A stretch of 64,000 nucleotides of DNA from Polaribacter irgensii 23-P (GCF_000153225.1 NZ_CH724148.1:1692842-1756841), one strand, 5' to 3'. Shown: positions 1-9,466, counted from the first letter of the stretch. Notes: generated from the sequence alone by a model not told the origin. Made by a program: numbers and translations.

Positions 1-236
1 ATGGAGAAAAAATGTTGAAGAAAAATGGTGCAATAGCATCGCTGTCTTTTGGAGTGGCCCGAAAATTTTCTTTTAAACACAAAGAAAGCAAACAAAGAAT
101 AGATCTGGTTTTAGAAAATGGGAGCTTGTTGGTGATGAAAGAAGGAACGCAAACCAATTGGGTACACCGATTGCCGCCGACAACAAAAGTAAGTACTCCC
201 AGAATTAATTTAACTTTTAGAACTGTAGAATTATAA
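1..236 (+). CDS. AlkB-like 2OG-Fe(II) dioxygenase, C-terminal part (cut by window start)
   Basis: The reading frame is open from the left edge, so this is the 3' end of a gene that begins outside the window. The visible part matches the C-terminal half of AlkB-type alkylated-DNA repair dioxygenases. IASLSFG is the typical core strand, followed by the segment GSLLVMKEGTQTNW. The third iron ligand is seen in WVHRLP, and PRINLTFR holds the paired arginines that bind 2-oxoglutarate. The enzyme would oxidatively demethylate 1-methyladenine and 3-methylcytosine in DNA. The internal ATG at position 12 is not the true start, because family alignment continues upstream of it. Confidence 0.85.
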   Translation, partial: GEKMLKKNGAIASLSFGVARKFSFKHKESKQRIDLVLENGSLLVMKEGTQTNWVHRLPPTTKVSTPRINLTFRTVEL

Positions 237-269
237 TCTTATACTTACTTTTGCTGAAAATATTACGTT

Positions 270-1160
270 TTGGAAATCAACAATCAACAGTCTATAAATC
301 TTAATAAATATATCAGTTCTTCAGGAGTTTGCTCTAGAAGAGAGGCAGAGAAGTTTATAAAAGAAGGAAGAATTACCATCAATGGTAAAGCAACACAATT
401 GGGAAATAGGGTTGGCAAAAAAGACGTGGTTAAGTTTGATGGACGCCTGGTAGAGCCAAAGAATGTTACTTTATACATCGCATTAAATAAGCCTGTAGGG
501 ATCGTTTCTACAACAGATGAAAGAGAACCACATAACATTGTAAAACACGTAAATTATCCAGAGCGCTTGTTTCCTATTGGACGTTTAGATAAACCCTCTG
601 AGGGCTTAATTTTTTTAACGAATGACGGTGACATTGTCAATAAAATTTTACGCGCAGGAAACAATCATGAAAAAGAATACTTTGTTTCTGTAGACAAGTC
701 TATTACCAACGATTTTATAACGAGTATGGGAAATGGAATTCCGATTTTAGGAACCATGACTAAAAGGTGTAAGGTAGAAAAGGTAAGTGATAAAATATTT
801 AAAATTGTGCTCACGCAAGGCTTGAATCGTCAAATTCGCAGGATGTGCGAATATTTGGACTATGAAGTGACAAAGCTAAAGCGCACACGAATTATGAATG
901 TAGACCTTGGTTATTTGCAGTCGGGAGATTGGCGGGAATTAACAGAGGAAGAAATGAAAGACATCAATAAAATGATCGCTACCTCCTCAAAAACAGAAGA
1001 GGCTTCTTCTATTGAGGAAAAGCCAAAGCAAGCAAGGCCGAAACGTAATAAGGCACCTACAAAAAACGATTTCAATAAGAAAAGTGCTTCTTTTAGAAAA
1101 TCGTCTCCAAAAAGCAAAAGAAGTAATACAAGTTTTTCAGCGAAGAAAAAACGCTGGTAA
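270..1160 (+). CDS. rluF: 23S rRNA pseudouridine synthase, RluF-like
   Basis: This protein isomerises a specific uridine in 23S rRNA. An S4 RNA-binding domain (about residues 9-70, [18 protein letters not shown]) precedes the RsuA/RluB/RluF catalytic domain. [18 protein letters not shown] contains the catalytic Asp, and [20 protein letters not shown] is the characteristic C-terminal motif; both closely match E. coli RluF. A Lys/Arg/Ser-rich tail (from about residue 245) is also typical of RluF. The start is TTG at 270. An in-frame TGA lies at 255-257 and no ATG precedes the S4 domain, so TTG is the only usable start seen. Confidence 0.92.
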   Translation: MEINNQQSINLNKYISSSGVCSRREAEKFIKEGRITINGKATQLGNRVGKKDVVKFDGRLVEPKNVTLYIALNKPVGIVSTTDEREPHNIVKHVNYPERLFPIGRLDKPSEGLIFLTNDGDIVNKILRAGNNHEKEYFVSVDKSITNDFITSMGNGIPILGTMTKRCKVEKVSDKIFKIVLTQGLNRQIRRMCEYLDYEVTKLKRTRIMNVDLGYLQSGDWRELTEEEMKDINKMIATSSKTEEASSIEEKPKQARPKRNKAPTKNDFNKKSASFRKSSPKSKRSNTSFSAKKKRW

Positions 1161-1286
1161 GCATCTATATAACGCTGTTTCCCCTAATGTTTGATTGCAA
1201 GTTTCAAGATCTTTAAACGCTCTTTTGAATGCTTGCTTTTCTAGTTTTTGTGATAAAAAAAGTGCCCGCTGCATAACGTATTATCA

Positions 1287-1318
1287 TTGTGCTCAGTTCT
1301 TAAATAATAGTATATTTG
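1287..1318 (+). promoter_or_regulatory. tgt promoter, consensus Bacteroidetes type, probably leaderless
   Basis: TTG at 1287-1289 and TATATTTG at 1311-1318 are separated by 21 bases, matching TTG-N17-23-TAnnTTTG. The tgt ATG begins 7 bases after the last G of the -7 element, where transcription should start. The mRNA is therefore probably leaderless or nearly so. Confidence 0.6.
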
Positions 1319-1324
1319 CCCACC

Positions 1325-2455
1325 ATGAAATTTGACTTAAAATTAACAGACCCTAAGAGTAAAGCGAGAGCTGGAATAATCACAACAGATCACGGAACCA
1401 TAGAGACACCTATATTTATGCCAGTAGGAACGCTAGGTACCGTAAAAGGCGTTCACCAAACAGAATTAAAAGAGCAGGTAAATCCAGATATTATTTTAGC
1501 AAATACGTATCATTTATTTTTGCGTCCAGGGATGGATATTTTAGAGAGAGCAGGAGGCTTGCATCAATTTATGAATTGGGACCGTCCTATTTTAACAGAT
1601 TCTGGAGGCTATCAAGTATATTCTCTTTCAGGGAGAAGAAAAATTAACGAGGAGGGCGTAAAGTTTAAAAGTCATATCGATGGATCAATGCATTTTTTCA
1701 CACCAGAAAATGTCATGGAAACTCAGCGAACTATTGGAGCAGACATCATTATGGCCTTTGATGAGTGTACACCATATCCCTGTGATTATAATTATGCAAA
1801 GCGATCCATGCACATGACACATCGCTGGTTGGATCGATGCATCAATCATCTAGAAAAACTGCCCTACAAATACGGATTTGAACAAACATTTATGCCCATA
1901 GTTCAAGGAAGTACATACAAAGATTTAAGAAGGCAGTCTGCAGAGTATATTGCAAATGCAGGTGCACAAGCAAATGCGATTGGAGGTCTTTCAGTAGGAG
2001 AGCCAGCAGATGAGATGTATGCAATGACAGAAGTAGTTACAGAGATTTTACCAGAAGATAAGCCGAGGTATTTAATGGGCGTTGGAACACCGATTAATAT
2101 TCTAGAAAATATTGCTTTAGGAATAGACATGTTTGATTGTGTAATGCCCACAAGAAACGCCAGAAATGGAATGTTATTTACGGCGCATGGAACCATCAAT
2201 ATAAAAAATAAAAAGTGGGAAGATGATTTTTCTCCAATTGATGATATGGGAATTACCGGAGTAGATACCATGTATTCAAAAGCATATTTGCGCCATCTAT
2301 TTGCGGCCAAAGAAATGTTAGGAAAACAAATTGCCTCTATTCACAATCTTGGTTTTTATGTTTGGTTAACACGGGAAGCAAGAAGACATATTTTGGCAGG
2401 AGATTTTAGGGCGTGGAAAGATAAAATGGTAGTGCAAATGGACAAAAGATTGTAA
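1325..2455 (+). CDS. tgt: tRNA-guanine transglycosylase (Tgt)
   Basis: This enzyme exchanges guanine 34 of Asn, Asp, His and Tyr tRNAs for preQ1 in queuosine synthesis. The general acid/base Asp is in TDSGGYQVYS, the substrate-recognition Asp is in MAFDECTPYPC, and the nucleophile Asp is in GIDMFDCVMPTRNARNG. GGLSVGEP forms part of the base pocket. The usual CxCxxC zinc ligands after the DDFSP motif are absent: the sequence reads GITGVDTMYSKAYLRHL. From memory this is usual for flavobacterial Tgt proteins and is not by itself a sign of inactivity. ATG 1325 is preferred over an in-frame TTG at 1316 because the TTG lies inside the -7 promoter element. Confidence 0.94.
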   Translation: MKFDLKLTDPKSKARAGIITTDHGTIETPIFMPVGTLGTVKGVHQTELKEQVNPDIILANTYHLFLRPGMDILERAGGLHQFMNWDRPILTDSGGYQVYSLSGRRKINEEGVKFKSHIDGSMHFFTPENVMETQRTIGADIIMAFDECTPYPCDYNYAKRSMHMTHRWLDRCINHLEKLPYKYGFEQTFMPIVQGSTYKDLRRQSAEYIANAGAQANAIGGLSVGEPADEMYAMTEVVTEILPEDKPRYLMGVGTPINILENIALGIDMFDCVMPTRNARNGMLFTAHGTINIKNKKWEDDFSPIDDMGITGVDTMYSKAYLRHLFAAKEMLGKQIASIHNLGFYVWLTREARRHILAGDFRAWKDKMVVQMDKRL

Positions 2456-2510
2456 ATTTTTTAGCAGGCCTGCGTAGGTTAGTAGTTGTAATAATTAGCG
2501 TGATATTCTT

Positions 2511-3602
2511 TTGAAAATAATTGACTGGTACATATTAAAAAGATTTTTGGTAACCTTTTTGTTTACCTTACTTATCTTGATTCCAATTGCCATTGCAATT
2601 GATGTTTCTGAAAAAATAGATAATTTTTTAGAACATCCAAACTTGGGTATTAGCGAAGTTTTAAATGACTATTATATAAACTTCATTATCTATTACTCCA
2701 ATACCTTTATGCCTTTGGCATTATTTATTGCGGTTATTTTATTTACCTCAAAACTTTCTAGTAACACTGAAATTATAGCCATAACCAATGCAAAAGTTTC
2801 CTTTACACGCTTTCTATATCCTTATTTTATTGGCGCTTCTTTGGTCACCTTACTCTCGCTGGCAATGAACCATTACGTGGTGCCTAAAAGTAGTAAGATT
2901 CGCAAGGGGTTTGAAAAAAAATACATCAACAGTTCAAAACAGTCCAACGCATTAAAGTATGTTTCAAATTTTAGCTTACAACTAACAGACAGTACGTATA
3001 TTTTTATAAGGAGTTTTAATACAGCGAACAACATGGGATACGATTTTAATTCAGAAACCTATGACGGTATAAAATTGATTTCTAAACTTTCCTCTGATAA
3101 TATTATGTACAACCCAAAAGACTCGACTTTTACTTTAACGGGATGGAGAAAGCGTTTGATTTACGAAAAAAGAGACCGCATTTTTTCCGGAAATAAATTA
3201 GATACGGTGTTTAATTTTTCAACTAAAGATCTTGTTTATAAGTCTGCATTTGCACAAGAAATGCCTTCTGGAGAACTCCTAAAATATATCAATATTTCTA
3301 AGAAGCGGGGGGTAAAAAACTTAAACGCTTATTTGGTTGAATTTTATAAAAGAACGAGCTTGCCAATAGCTTCTTATATTCTTACTATTATTGCAGTTGG
3401 TTTGTCTTTTCGGAAGAAGAGAGGGGGAACAGGTGTAAACCTAGCAATCGGAGTTGGAATTATGTTTCTCTATGTCTTCTTTATGAAAGTTGGGGAGGTT
3501 CTTGGCTCTGTTGCCGGTGTTGATTCTTTAGCGTATGTTTGGATACCAAATATAATTTTTGGTGTTGTTGCTATTTATCTTTACCTCAATGGGAGAAAAT
3601 AA
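2511..3602 (+). CDS. LptF/LptG (YjgP/YjgQ) family permease
   Basis: This is an inner membrane subunit of the LptBFG transporter, which extracts lipopolysaccharide and passes it to the periplasmic bridge. Three N-terminal membrane helices (about residues 10-125, starting MKIIDWYILKRFL) are followed by a periplasmic beta-jellyroll region (about 130-265) and three C-terminal helices (about 280-360), the standard YjgP/YjgQ layout. The start is TTG; the family motif DWYILKRFL begins directly after it and no ATG is available. The end overlaps the next ORF by 14 bases, suggesting translational coupling. Sequence alone does not let me choose between LptF and LptG. Confidence 0.88.
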   Translation: MKIIDWYILKRFLVTFLFTLLILIPIAIAIDVSEKIDNFLEHPNLGISEVLNDYYINFIIYYSNTFMPLALFIAVILFTSKLSSNTEIIAITNAKVSFTRFLYPYFIGASLVTLLSLAMNHYVVPKSSKIRKGFEKKYINSSKQSNALKYVSNFSLQLTDSTYIFIRSFNTANNMGYDFNSETYDGIKLISKLSSDNIMYNPKDSTFTLTGWRKRLIYEKRDRIFSGNKLDTVFNFSTKDLVYKSAFAQEMPSGELLKYINISKKRGVKNLNAYLVEFYKRTSLPIASYILTIIAVGLSFRKKRGGTGVNLAIGVGIMFLYVFFMKVGEVLGSVAGVDSLAYVWIPNIIFGVVAIYLYLNGRK

Positions 3603-4503
3603 AATAAAACACTACCTATTACTTCATTTTATTGTTTTTATTTGGGGTTTTACAGCAATTATAGGTGCTTTAATTTCAATGGATGCGATTCCTTTAGTTT
3701 GGTATCGCATGCTGTTGGCCGTTGTTTTTATTGCGATTTATTTTCTGTGGAAAAAGAAAACTTTTAAAGTAGACCGCATGGGATTATTAAAGTTTTTTTT
3801 GACAGGGATTATAATCGCATTGCATTGGGTATTCTTTTTTACAGCCATAAAGGTTTCTAATGTTTCTGTAGCCTTAGTTATGATGAGTACAGGAGCCTTT
3901 TTTACGTCTTTAATCGAGCCTGTTTTTTTTAACAGAAAGATCAATGCTTTAGAAATCTTTTTAGGGCTTCTGGTTATTGGGGGTTTATACATTATTTTCA
4001 ATTTCGAAAGTACGTATACGCTCGGAATTGTGTATGCACTAATTGCCTCTTTCTTGGGTGCATTATTTTCAGTTTTAAATGGAGTATTCATAAAAAAATA
4101 TACGGCAAATACAATTTCATTTTATCAATTATTTTTTGGGATGGTTTTTATTTCTATGTATTTATTGCTTACAGATAGCTTCTCTTTTGCGTTCTTTCAA
4201 GTGTCCTTTCAGGATTGGATATATCTTGTAGTATTGAGCAGTATTTGTACCGCCTATGCCTTTATTGCTTCTGTGCAAATAATGAAATACCTGTCTCCGT
4301 ATACCGTAATGCTAACCATTAATTTAGAACCTATTTATGCGATCATTTTAGCTTTGCTAATTTTTGGCGAAGAAGAACAGATGGGGAGCACTTTTTATAT
4401 TGGTGCTTTTGTGGTGTTGCTCGTCGTTTTGTTGAATGGAATTATAAAGAATAAAGGGCCTTTAAAAGAGAATTTTCTTCAAAGATTAAGTAGAAAAAAG
4501 TAA
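3589..4503 (+). CDS. EamA/DMT superfamily transporter
   Basis: This is a ten-helix drug/metabolite transporter made of two EamA repeats (about residues 5-140 and 150-290). Conserved features include VWYRMLLAV after helix 2, HWVFFFTAIKVSNVSVA in the first repeat, and LEPIYAIILALLIFGE near the end of the second. Substrate is unknown; family members export amino acids, purine derivatives or other small metabolites. ATG 3589 overlaps the permease gene by 14 bases and is preferred over an upstream in-frame start that would lengthen the N-terminus inside the permease gene. The C-terminus is basic and cytoplasmic. Confidence 0.85.
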   Translation: MGENKIKHYLLLHFIVFIWGFTAIIGALISMDAIPLVWYRMLLAVVFIAIYFLWKKKTFKVDRMGLLKFFLTGIIIALHWVFFFTAIKVSNVSVALVMMSTGAFFTSLIEPVFFNRKINALEIFLGLLVIGGLYIIFNFESTYTLGIVYALIASFLGALFSVLNGVFIKKYTANTISFYQLFFGMVFISMYLLLTDSFSFAFFQVSFQDWIYLVVLSSICTAYAFIASVQIMKYLSPYTVMLTINLEPIYAIILALLIFGEEEQMGSTFYIGAFVVLLVVLLNGIIKNKGPLKENFLQRLSRKK

Positions 4504-4512
4504 ATTTTATAG

Positions 4513-4520
4513 TATGTTTG
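4513..4520 (+). promoter_or_regulatory. Putative -7 element of accA
   Basis: TATGTTTG fits TAnnTTTG and lies 34 bases before the accA ATG. No TTG is seen at the expected -33 distance, so the call rests on one element only. Confidence 0.35.
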
Positions 4521-4554
4521 CTAATCAAAATAATTAGAGTCAAATCATTATAAT

Positions 4555-5508
4555 ATGGAGTATTTAGAGTTTGAAATGCCTATTAAAGAGCTTCAAGATC
4601 AACTACAAAAATGTCAGATTATTGGTAAAGAAAGCGAAGTAGACGTGAGTGCTACTTGCAATAAAATTAATAAGAAATTAGCGGAAGCAAGAAAAAATAT
4701 ATACAAAAACTTGACACCTTGGCAGCGTGTTCAATTGTCAAGACACCCAAACAGACCGTATACTTTAGACTATATTAAAGCAATTTGTGGAGACACCTTT
4801 ATGGAACTTCACGGAGATCGCAGTGTTGGTGATGACAAAGCGATGATTGGAGGCTTAGGTAAAATAGGAGATCAGTCCTATATGTTTATTGGCCAACAAA
4901 AAGGATACAATACAAAAACGCGTCAGTACCGGAATTTTGGGATGGCAAATCCTGAAGGGTATCGAAAGGCACTGCGTTTGATGAGAATGGCTGAGAAGTT
5001 TGGAATCCCCGTAGTTACCTTGTTAGATACACCGGGTGCATATCCTGGTTTAGAAGCAGAGGAGCGTGGGCAGGGGGAAGCAATTGCTAGAAATATTTTT
5101 GAAATGACCATTTTGAAAACTCCAATTATTACTGTAGTCATTGGTGAAGGAGCTTCTGGTGGCGCTTTGGGAATTGGTGTTGGAGATCGTGTTTATATGA
5201 TGGAAAATACGTGGTATACCGTAATTTCTCCAGAATCTTGTTCTTCAATATTATGGAGAAGCTGGGAGTACAAAGAGCAGGCAGCTGCCGCTCTAAAATT
5301 AACGGGTACCGATATGAAGAAAATGAAGTTAATTGATGGTATTATCAAAGAGCCCGTGGGTGGAGCGCATACAGACAGGGCAGGTGCTTTTAAAGCTGTT
5401 CAGAATCAAATTGTTGCTGCTTTTGAAGAATTGAAGGGTCTTTCTGAGGAAGATTTAGTAGCAAAGAGAATGAATAAATACGCAAATATGGGCGTCTATA
5501 AGGAGTAA
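4555..5508 (+). CDS. accA: Acetyl-CoA carboxylase carboxyltransferase subunit alpha (AccA)
   Basis: AccA is one half of the carboxyltransferase that moves the carboxyl group from biotin-BCCP to acetyl-CoA, the committed step of fatty acid synthesis. The 317-residue length is normal. The crotonase-fold core is visible: [52 protein letters not shown] and [12 protein letters not shown], all close to the family signature. An N-terminal coiled segment (about 1-60) precedes the domain, as in other AccA proteins. A strong terminator follows 20 bases after the stop, so the gene appears to end its transcription unit. Confidence 0.96.
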   Translation: MEYLEFEMPIKELQDQLQKCQIIGKESEVDVSATCNKINKKLAEARKNIYKNLTPWQRVQLSRHPNRPYTLDYIKAICGDTFMELHGDRSVGDDKAMIGGLGKIGDQSYMFIGQQKGYNTKTRQYRNFGMANPEGYRKALRLMRMAEKFGIPVVTLLDTPGAYPGLEAEERGQGEAIARNIFEMTILKTPIITVVIGEGASGGALGIGVGDRVYMMENTWYTVISPESCSSILWRSWEYKEQAAAALKLTGTDMKKMKLIDGIIKEPVGGAHTDRAGAFKAVQNQIVAAFEELKGLSEEDLVAKRMNKYANMGVYKE

Positions 5509-5528
5509 TCTTTGTACATCATAAAATG

Positions 5529-5564
5529 AAAAAAGCGCAATTCTTGTGATGATTGCGCTTTTTT
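5529..5564 (+). terminator. Rho-independent terminator after accA
   Basis: A 13-base perfect stem (AAAAAAGCGCAAT and its complement) encloses a ten-base loop and ends in a T run. It lies 20 bases past accA. The A-rich 5' arm could also terminate leftward transcription. Confidence 0.85.
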
Positions 5565-5697
5565 ATTTAGTTGCGATAAGTGTTTCTTTAAGAGAAAACA
5601 ATACATTTAAATGTGATTATACCAATTTTATAAAGAAGGTTTCATTTTCTATATGAGGTCAATAATACAAAATAATTATCGGATTACAACAGCTTCA

Positions 5698-6726
5698 TTA
5701 AATGCCCAAAGAGGTGAATAGCTCTTTTAATTTAGGGTCAGAGGGTCTCGGTGCATTTGCATCAACAATGTTTCCCTTTGGATCAACTAAAATAAACCTG
5801 GGAATTGAATTGATTTGATAGGCCTGCTGAAAAGAGATGTCTTCTCCGGCCCATAATTGCGTACCTGTCAACTCTTCTGACTTTACAAAGCTTCTCCATT
5901 TATTCTCTGCAGCCTCCCAAGAACCACCGTTTCTTCGAGATTCATCTGTAGAAATACTCACGAATTCAATATTTTTACTGTGGTATTCTTTTTCTAAGCT
6001 TGCTATAAATGGAATTTGCTGTATACAAGGTCCACACCAAGTAGCCCAAATATCGATGTACACATATTTTCCTGCAAAAGAAGACAAAGATTTTTTTGGA
6101 CCTTTAAAGTTTGTGTACATCTTGAACTCAGGTGAGGGGGTACCTTTCGCCATGGTTTTATTTTTTGAATACGCTTGGTTAAAGTAATTGATCATTTGAA
6201 CCATTTGCTGGTTTGCCATTTCCACTAAAACACTGTCAATATTCTTATATGAACCAAGAATACTATCTTGTCTTTTTTCTAAGTTAATGAGTTTATTTCT
6301 GAATTCGTTTTTTTCCAGCGCTAAAATTAATGCAGGGTTCCCAATACGCTGACTTTCTGAAATTTGTGCAAGTATGAAAGCATTGTTTTCAGCACCTGTG
6401 CCGGCAAATTCAAAGCTGGTCATGAATTTTTCTGAATCTCCGGTAATGGTAAGATCAAAACCATTTTTTAAAAAGATGGGTGCTCTTTTTTTTGGATTTG
6501 TTTCTAGGGTATATACGCCAGCAGTAGGGACTCTTAATGTGTCTTTAAAAGTGCCATTCTCTTGAATTTTTATCGTTTTAATAATTCCTTTCTGTGATGC
6601 TATGGTGAGCACAGAATCTTTGTTATTCTCTAATTTTATTAGGATTGAAAAGTATTCTTTAGAATGTTCAGTTTTGCAAGAGCTTATAGTCAAGGCAAGC
6701 AAAAGTAAAAAACTTATTTTTTTCAT
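5698..6726 (-). CDS. TlpA-like thioredoxin-fold lipoprotein with DUF4369-like N-domain
   Basis: This is probably a periplasm-facing lipoprotein thiol-disulfide oxidoreductase. A hydrophobic signal is followed by a lipobox with Cys17 (LTISSC). A beta-rich DUF4369-like domain covers about residues 25-120, then a helical linker, then a TlpA/AhpC-TSA domain from about 200. The redox motif WCGPC (Cys231 and Cys234) is intact and SIPRFILVDPKG is the typical cis-Pro region. ATG 6726 is chosen over an upstream TTG because the signal peptide begins there. It is transcribed alone, and the partner it reduces is unknown. Confidence 0.85.
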   Translation of the reverse strand: MKKISFLLLLALTISSCKTEHSKEYFSILIKLENNKDSVLTIASQKGIIKTIKIQENGTFKDTLRVPTAGVYTLETNPKKRAPIFLKNGFDLTITGDSEKFMTSFEFAGTGAENNAFILAQISESQRIGNPALILALEKNEFRNKLINLEKRQDSILGSYKNIDSVLVEMANQQMVQMINYFNQAYSKNKTMAKGTPSPEFKMYTNFKGPKKSLSSFAGKYVYIDIWATWCGPCIQQIPFIASLEKEYHSKNIEFVSISTDESRRNGGSWEAAENKWRSFVKSEELTGTQLWAGEDISFQQAYQINSIPRFILVDPKGNIVDANAPRPSDPKLKELFTSLGI

Positions 6727-6747
6727 TTTTTTATAAATTATTTGGCG

Positions 6748-6755
6748 CAAATATA
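6748..6755 (-). promoter_or_regulatory. -7 element of the TlpA-like gene
   Basis: On the minus strand TATATTTG lies 22 bases before the ATG, a perfect TAnnTTTG match. A clear TTG at -33 is not seen. Confidence 0.4.
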
Positions 6756-6809
6756 AATATTTAATCAGATTTTTAACATGAAAGTAAAAGCGATTTAAAG
6801 GAAATAAAA

Positions 6810-6833
6810 AATCCCAAACGTTTGTTTGGGATT
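6810..6833 (-). terminator. Terminator after clpC
   Basis: An inverted repeat of AATCCCAAAC around a short loop, followed on the minus strand by a T run, lies 8 bases past the clpC stop. Confidence 0.8.
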
Positions 6834-6841
6834 TTAATTAT

Positions 6842-9397
6842 TTAAGAAGCTGCGTTAATTTCGGGTTTTTTTTTACCTTTTTTGATGTTAATGGTCAGTT
6901 TGTTTTCTTTCTCATCTAGATCCATGGAAATAGTGTCGCCTTCAGAGAGCTTAGAATTTACAATTTCTTCTGCCAAGGCATCTTCAATGTATTTCTGTAT
7001 CGCTCGATTCAACGGTCTTGCTCCATATTTTTTATCAAATCCTTTGTCAGCAATATAATCTTTGGCTTTATCACTTAGCTTTAAGGTATATCCTAACTCT
7101 GAAATTCTTTTTAAGAGCTTGTCTAATTCTATGTCTATAATCGCATGTAAATCTTCTTTTTCCAATGCATTGAAAATGATAACATCGTCAATTCTATTCA
7201 AAAATTCAGGAGCAAATGATTTCTTTAAAGCCCCTTCGATTACCGATTTCTCATATTCATCTGCTTGCGCTGTTTTTGAAGAAGTTCCAAAACCTACACC
7301 GCCACCAAAGTCTTTTATTTGGCGTGCACCAATATTAGAAGTCATGATAATAATGGTATTTCTAAAGTCAATTTTTCTTCCTAAACTATCTGTAATATAG
7401 CCATCATCAAGAATTTGTAATAAAATATTAAAGACATCGGGATGCGCTTTTTCTATTTCATCAAGTAAGACTACAGCATAGGGTTTTCTTCGTACTTTTT
7501 CCGTCAATTGACCGCCTTCTTCGTAACCTACATACCCAGGAGGTGCTCCAATTAAACGGGAAATAGCAAATTTCTCCATGTATTCACTCATGTCAATCCG
7601 AATCAAAGAATCTGCAGAATCAAATAATTCACTCGCTAAGACTTTCGCTAATTGTGTTTTTCCAACACCTGTTTGTCCCAGGAAAATAAAAGAACCAATT
7701 GGTTTGTTAGGATCTTTTAATCCCACTCTATTTCTCTGTATTGCTTTCACAACTTTCGCTACGGCAATGTCCTGTCCGACAACTCTTCCTTTGATTAAGT
7801 TTGGCAGTTCGAATAGTTTTTCTGTTTCCGCTTCTGCAACTCTGCTTACAGGAATTCCGGTCATCATTGAAACCACTTCTGCAACATTGTCTTCGGTAAC
7901 CATTTCACGATTCAGTTTCGAGTCGTTTTCCCATTGCTGTTGCGCAGAATCTAGTGCCGATTCTATATTTTTTTCGTCATCTCGCAGCTTCGCAGCTTCT
8001 TCATATTTCTGCCCGTTTACAGCTTTCGTTTTATTTTCACGAATAAGCTCTAGCTTATTTTCTAATTCTAAAACTTGTTTGGGAACAACAATATTTGTGA
8101 TGTGAATTCTCGAACCTGCTTCATCTAAAGCATCAATCGCTTTATCTGGCAGGTAGCGATCCGTCATATATCTATTGGTTAATTTAACGCAGGCATCAAT
8201 AGCAGCATCTGTGTAATTTACATGGTGATGCTCTTCGTATTTACCTTTGATATTTTGTAAAATTTGTATGGTTTCCTCAACAGAAGTTGGCTCTACAATG
8301 ACTTTTTGAAAACGACGTTCTAAAGCACCGTCTTTTTCAATATTGGTTCTGTATTCATTTAAAGTTGTAGCACCAATACATTGGATTTCTCCTCTCGCTA
8401 GCGCAGGCTTTAACATGTTGGAAGCGTCTAGAGATCCCGTGGCACCTCCAGCACCCACAATCGTGTGAATTTCATCTATAAAAAGAATGATGTCTTCATT
8501 TTTCTCAAGCTCATTCATAAGCGCTTTCATGCGCTCTTCAAATTGACCTCTGTATTTTGTGCCGGCAACTAAGCTTGCCAAATCTAGAGATACAACACGT
8601 TTGTCAAATAATATTCGGGATACTTTGCGCTCTATAATTCGAAGTGCTAAACCCTCTGCTATGGCAGATTTACCAACACCAGGTTCTCCAATTAACATGG
8701 GGTTGTTTTTCTTTCTTCTACTTAAAATCTGGGACACACGTTCGATTTCTTTCTGTCGACCAACAACAGGATCTAGCTTTCCTCTTTCGGCTAAATCTGT
8801 CAAGTCTCTTCCAAAATTATCTAAAACAGGCGTTTTTGTTTTCTTTACATTTTTACCTTTTTGAGTTTGTTCGAAAGGGTTTGACTTTTCACTGGCAAAT
8901 TCATCGTCTGAGGGCGTCTCTGCTATTGGGTTTTGTGGCAAACCTGCAGCATCGTCTGCATGCAGTTGTTTGTACAATTCTTTCGCTTCGTCATAATTCA
9001 CACGGTATTTCTGAATCAGCTTTGTTGTAGGGTCATTCTCGTTTCTCAGAATGCACAAGAGTAAATGTGCGGTGTCAATAGATTCACTTTGATAGAGCTT
9101 GGCTTCTAGAAACGTGGTTTTAAGTGCCTTTTCGGCTTGCCTTGTCAAATGTAAGCTTCTCTTATCCGAAGTTTCTGTAAACGTTAGGTCTACAGGATTT
9201 AATTGTTCTAATTTTGTGCGCAACAGATTTGTATCTACGTCAAGAGCAGACAAAATATCCATTGCTTTTCCTTCTCCTTCTCTTATTAAACCTAATAACA
9301 AATGCTCTGTTCCAATAAATTCGTGCCCTAACCTTAGTGCTTCCTCTTTACTAAATGCGATTACATCTCTTACTTTTGGTGAAAAATTATCGTCCAT
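6842..9397 (-). CDS. clpC: ATP-dependent Clp protease ATPase subunit ClpC
   Basis: ClpC is an AAA+ unfoldase that feeds damaged or tagged proteins to ClpP. The 851-residue product has an N-terminal double Clp-N domain (about 1-150), AAA domain D1 with Walker A GEPGVGKSA and Walker B ILFIDEIHTIVGAGG, a UVR-like coiled middle region (about 420-480), and AAA domain D2 with Walker A GQTGVGKTQ and GAPPGYVGYEEGGQLTE. A basic C-terminal tail ends the protein. ATG 9397 (MDDNFSPKV) is the family start; the upstream extension in this frame has no family match. It faces gyrA divergently and is followed by its own terminator. Confidence 0.95.
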   Translation of the reverse strand: MDDNFSPKVRDVIAFSKEEALRLGHEFIGTEHLLLGLIREGEGKAMDILSALDVDTNLLRTKLEQLNPVDLTFTETSDKRSLHLTRQAEKALKTTFLEAKLYQSESIDTAHLLLCILRNENDPTTKLIQKYRVNYDEAKELYKQLHADDAAGLPQNPIAETPSDDEFASEKSNPFEQTQKGKNVKKTKTPVLDNFGRDLTDLAERGKLDPVVGRQKEIERVSQILSRRKKNNPMLIGEPGVGKSAIAEGLALRIIERKVSRILFDKRVVSLDLASLVAGTKYRGQFEERMKALMNELEKNEDIILFIDEIHTIVGAGGATGSLDASNMLKPALARGEIQCIGATTLNEYRTNIEKDGALERRFQKVIVEPTSVEETIQILQNIKGKYEEHHHVNYTDAAIDACVKLTNRYMTDRYLPDKAIDALDEAGSRIHITNIVVPKQVLELENKLELIRENKTKAVNGQKYEEAAKLRDDEKNIESALDSAQQQWENDSKLNREMVTEDNVAEVVSMMTGIPVSRVAEAETEKLFELPNLIKGRVVGQDIAVAKVVKAIQRNRVGLKDPNKPIGSFIFLGQTGVGKTQLAKVLASELFDSADSLIRIDMSEYMEKFAISRLIGAPPGYVGYEEGGQLTEKVRRKPYAVVLLDEIEKAHPDVFNILLQILDDGYITDSLGRKIDFRNTIIIMTSNIGARQIKDFGGGVGFGTSSKTAQADEYEKSVIEGALKKSFAPEFLNRIDDVIIFNALEKEDLHAIIDIELDKLLKRISELGYTLKLSDKAKDYIADKGFDKKYGARPLNRAIQKYIEDALAEEIVNSKLSEGDTISMDLDEKENKLTINIKKGKKKPEINAAS

Positions 9398-9449
9398 ATA
9401 TATAGTTATATCTATTTGTGTAAATTTAATTCTTTTTTTTTTTAATAAA

Positions 9450-9466
9450 TACAAAAAATATGCCAA
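9450..9466 (-). promoter_or_regulatory. Candidate sigma-54-like promoter of clpC
   Basis: On the minus strand TTGGCATATTTTTTGTA has GG and GT separated by ten bases, close to the TGGCA-N-TTGC pattern of sigma-54 promoters (GG-N10-GC). It would place the start site about 40 bases before the clpC ATG. The GC of the -12 element is GT here, so this is tentative. Confidence 0.3.

Noticed and set aside
1012..1194. Plus-strand ORF inside the 3' end of rluF
   Set aside because: It is an alternative frame of the Lys/Arg-rich RluF tail, with no homology and no separate start signal.
7578..8105. 175-codon plus-strand ORF opposite clpC
   Set aside because: It is a shadow of the clpC coding strand; composition is Ser/Phe-rich as expected for an antisense frame.
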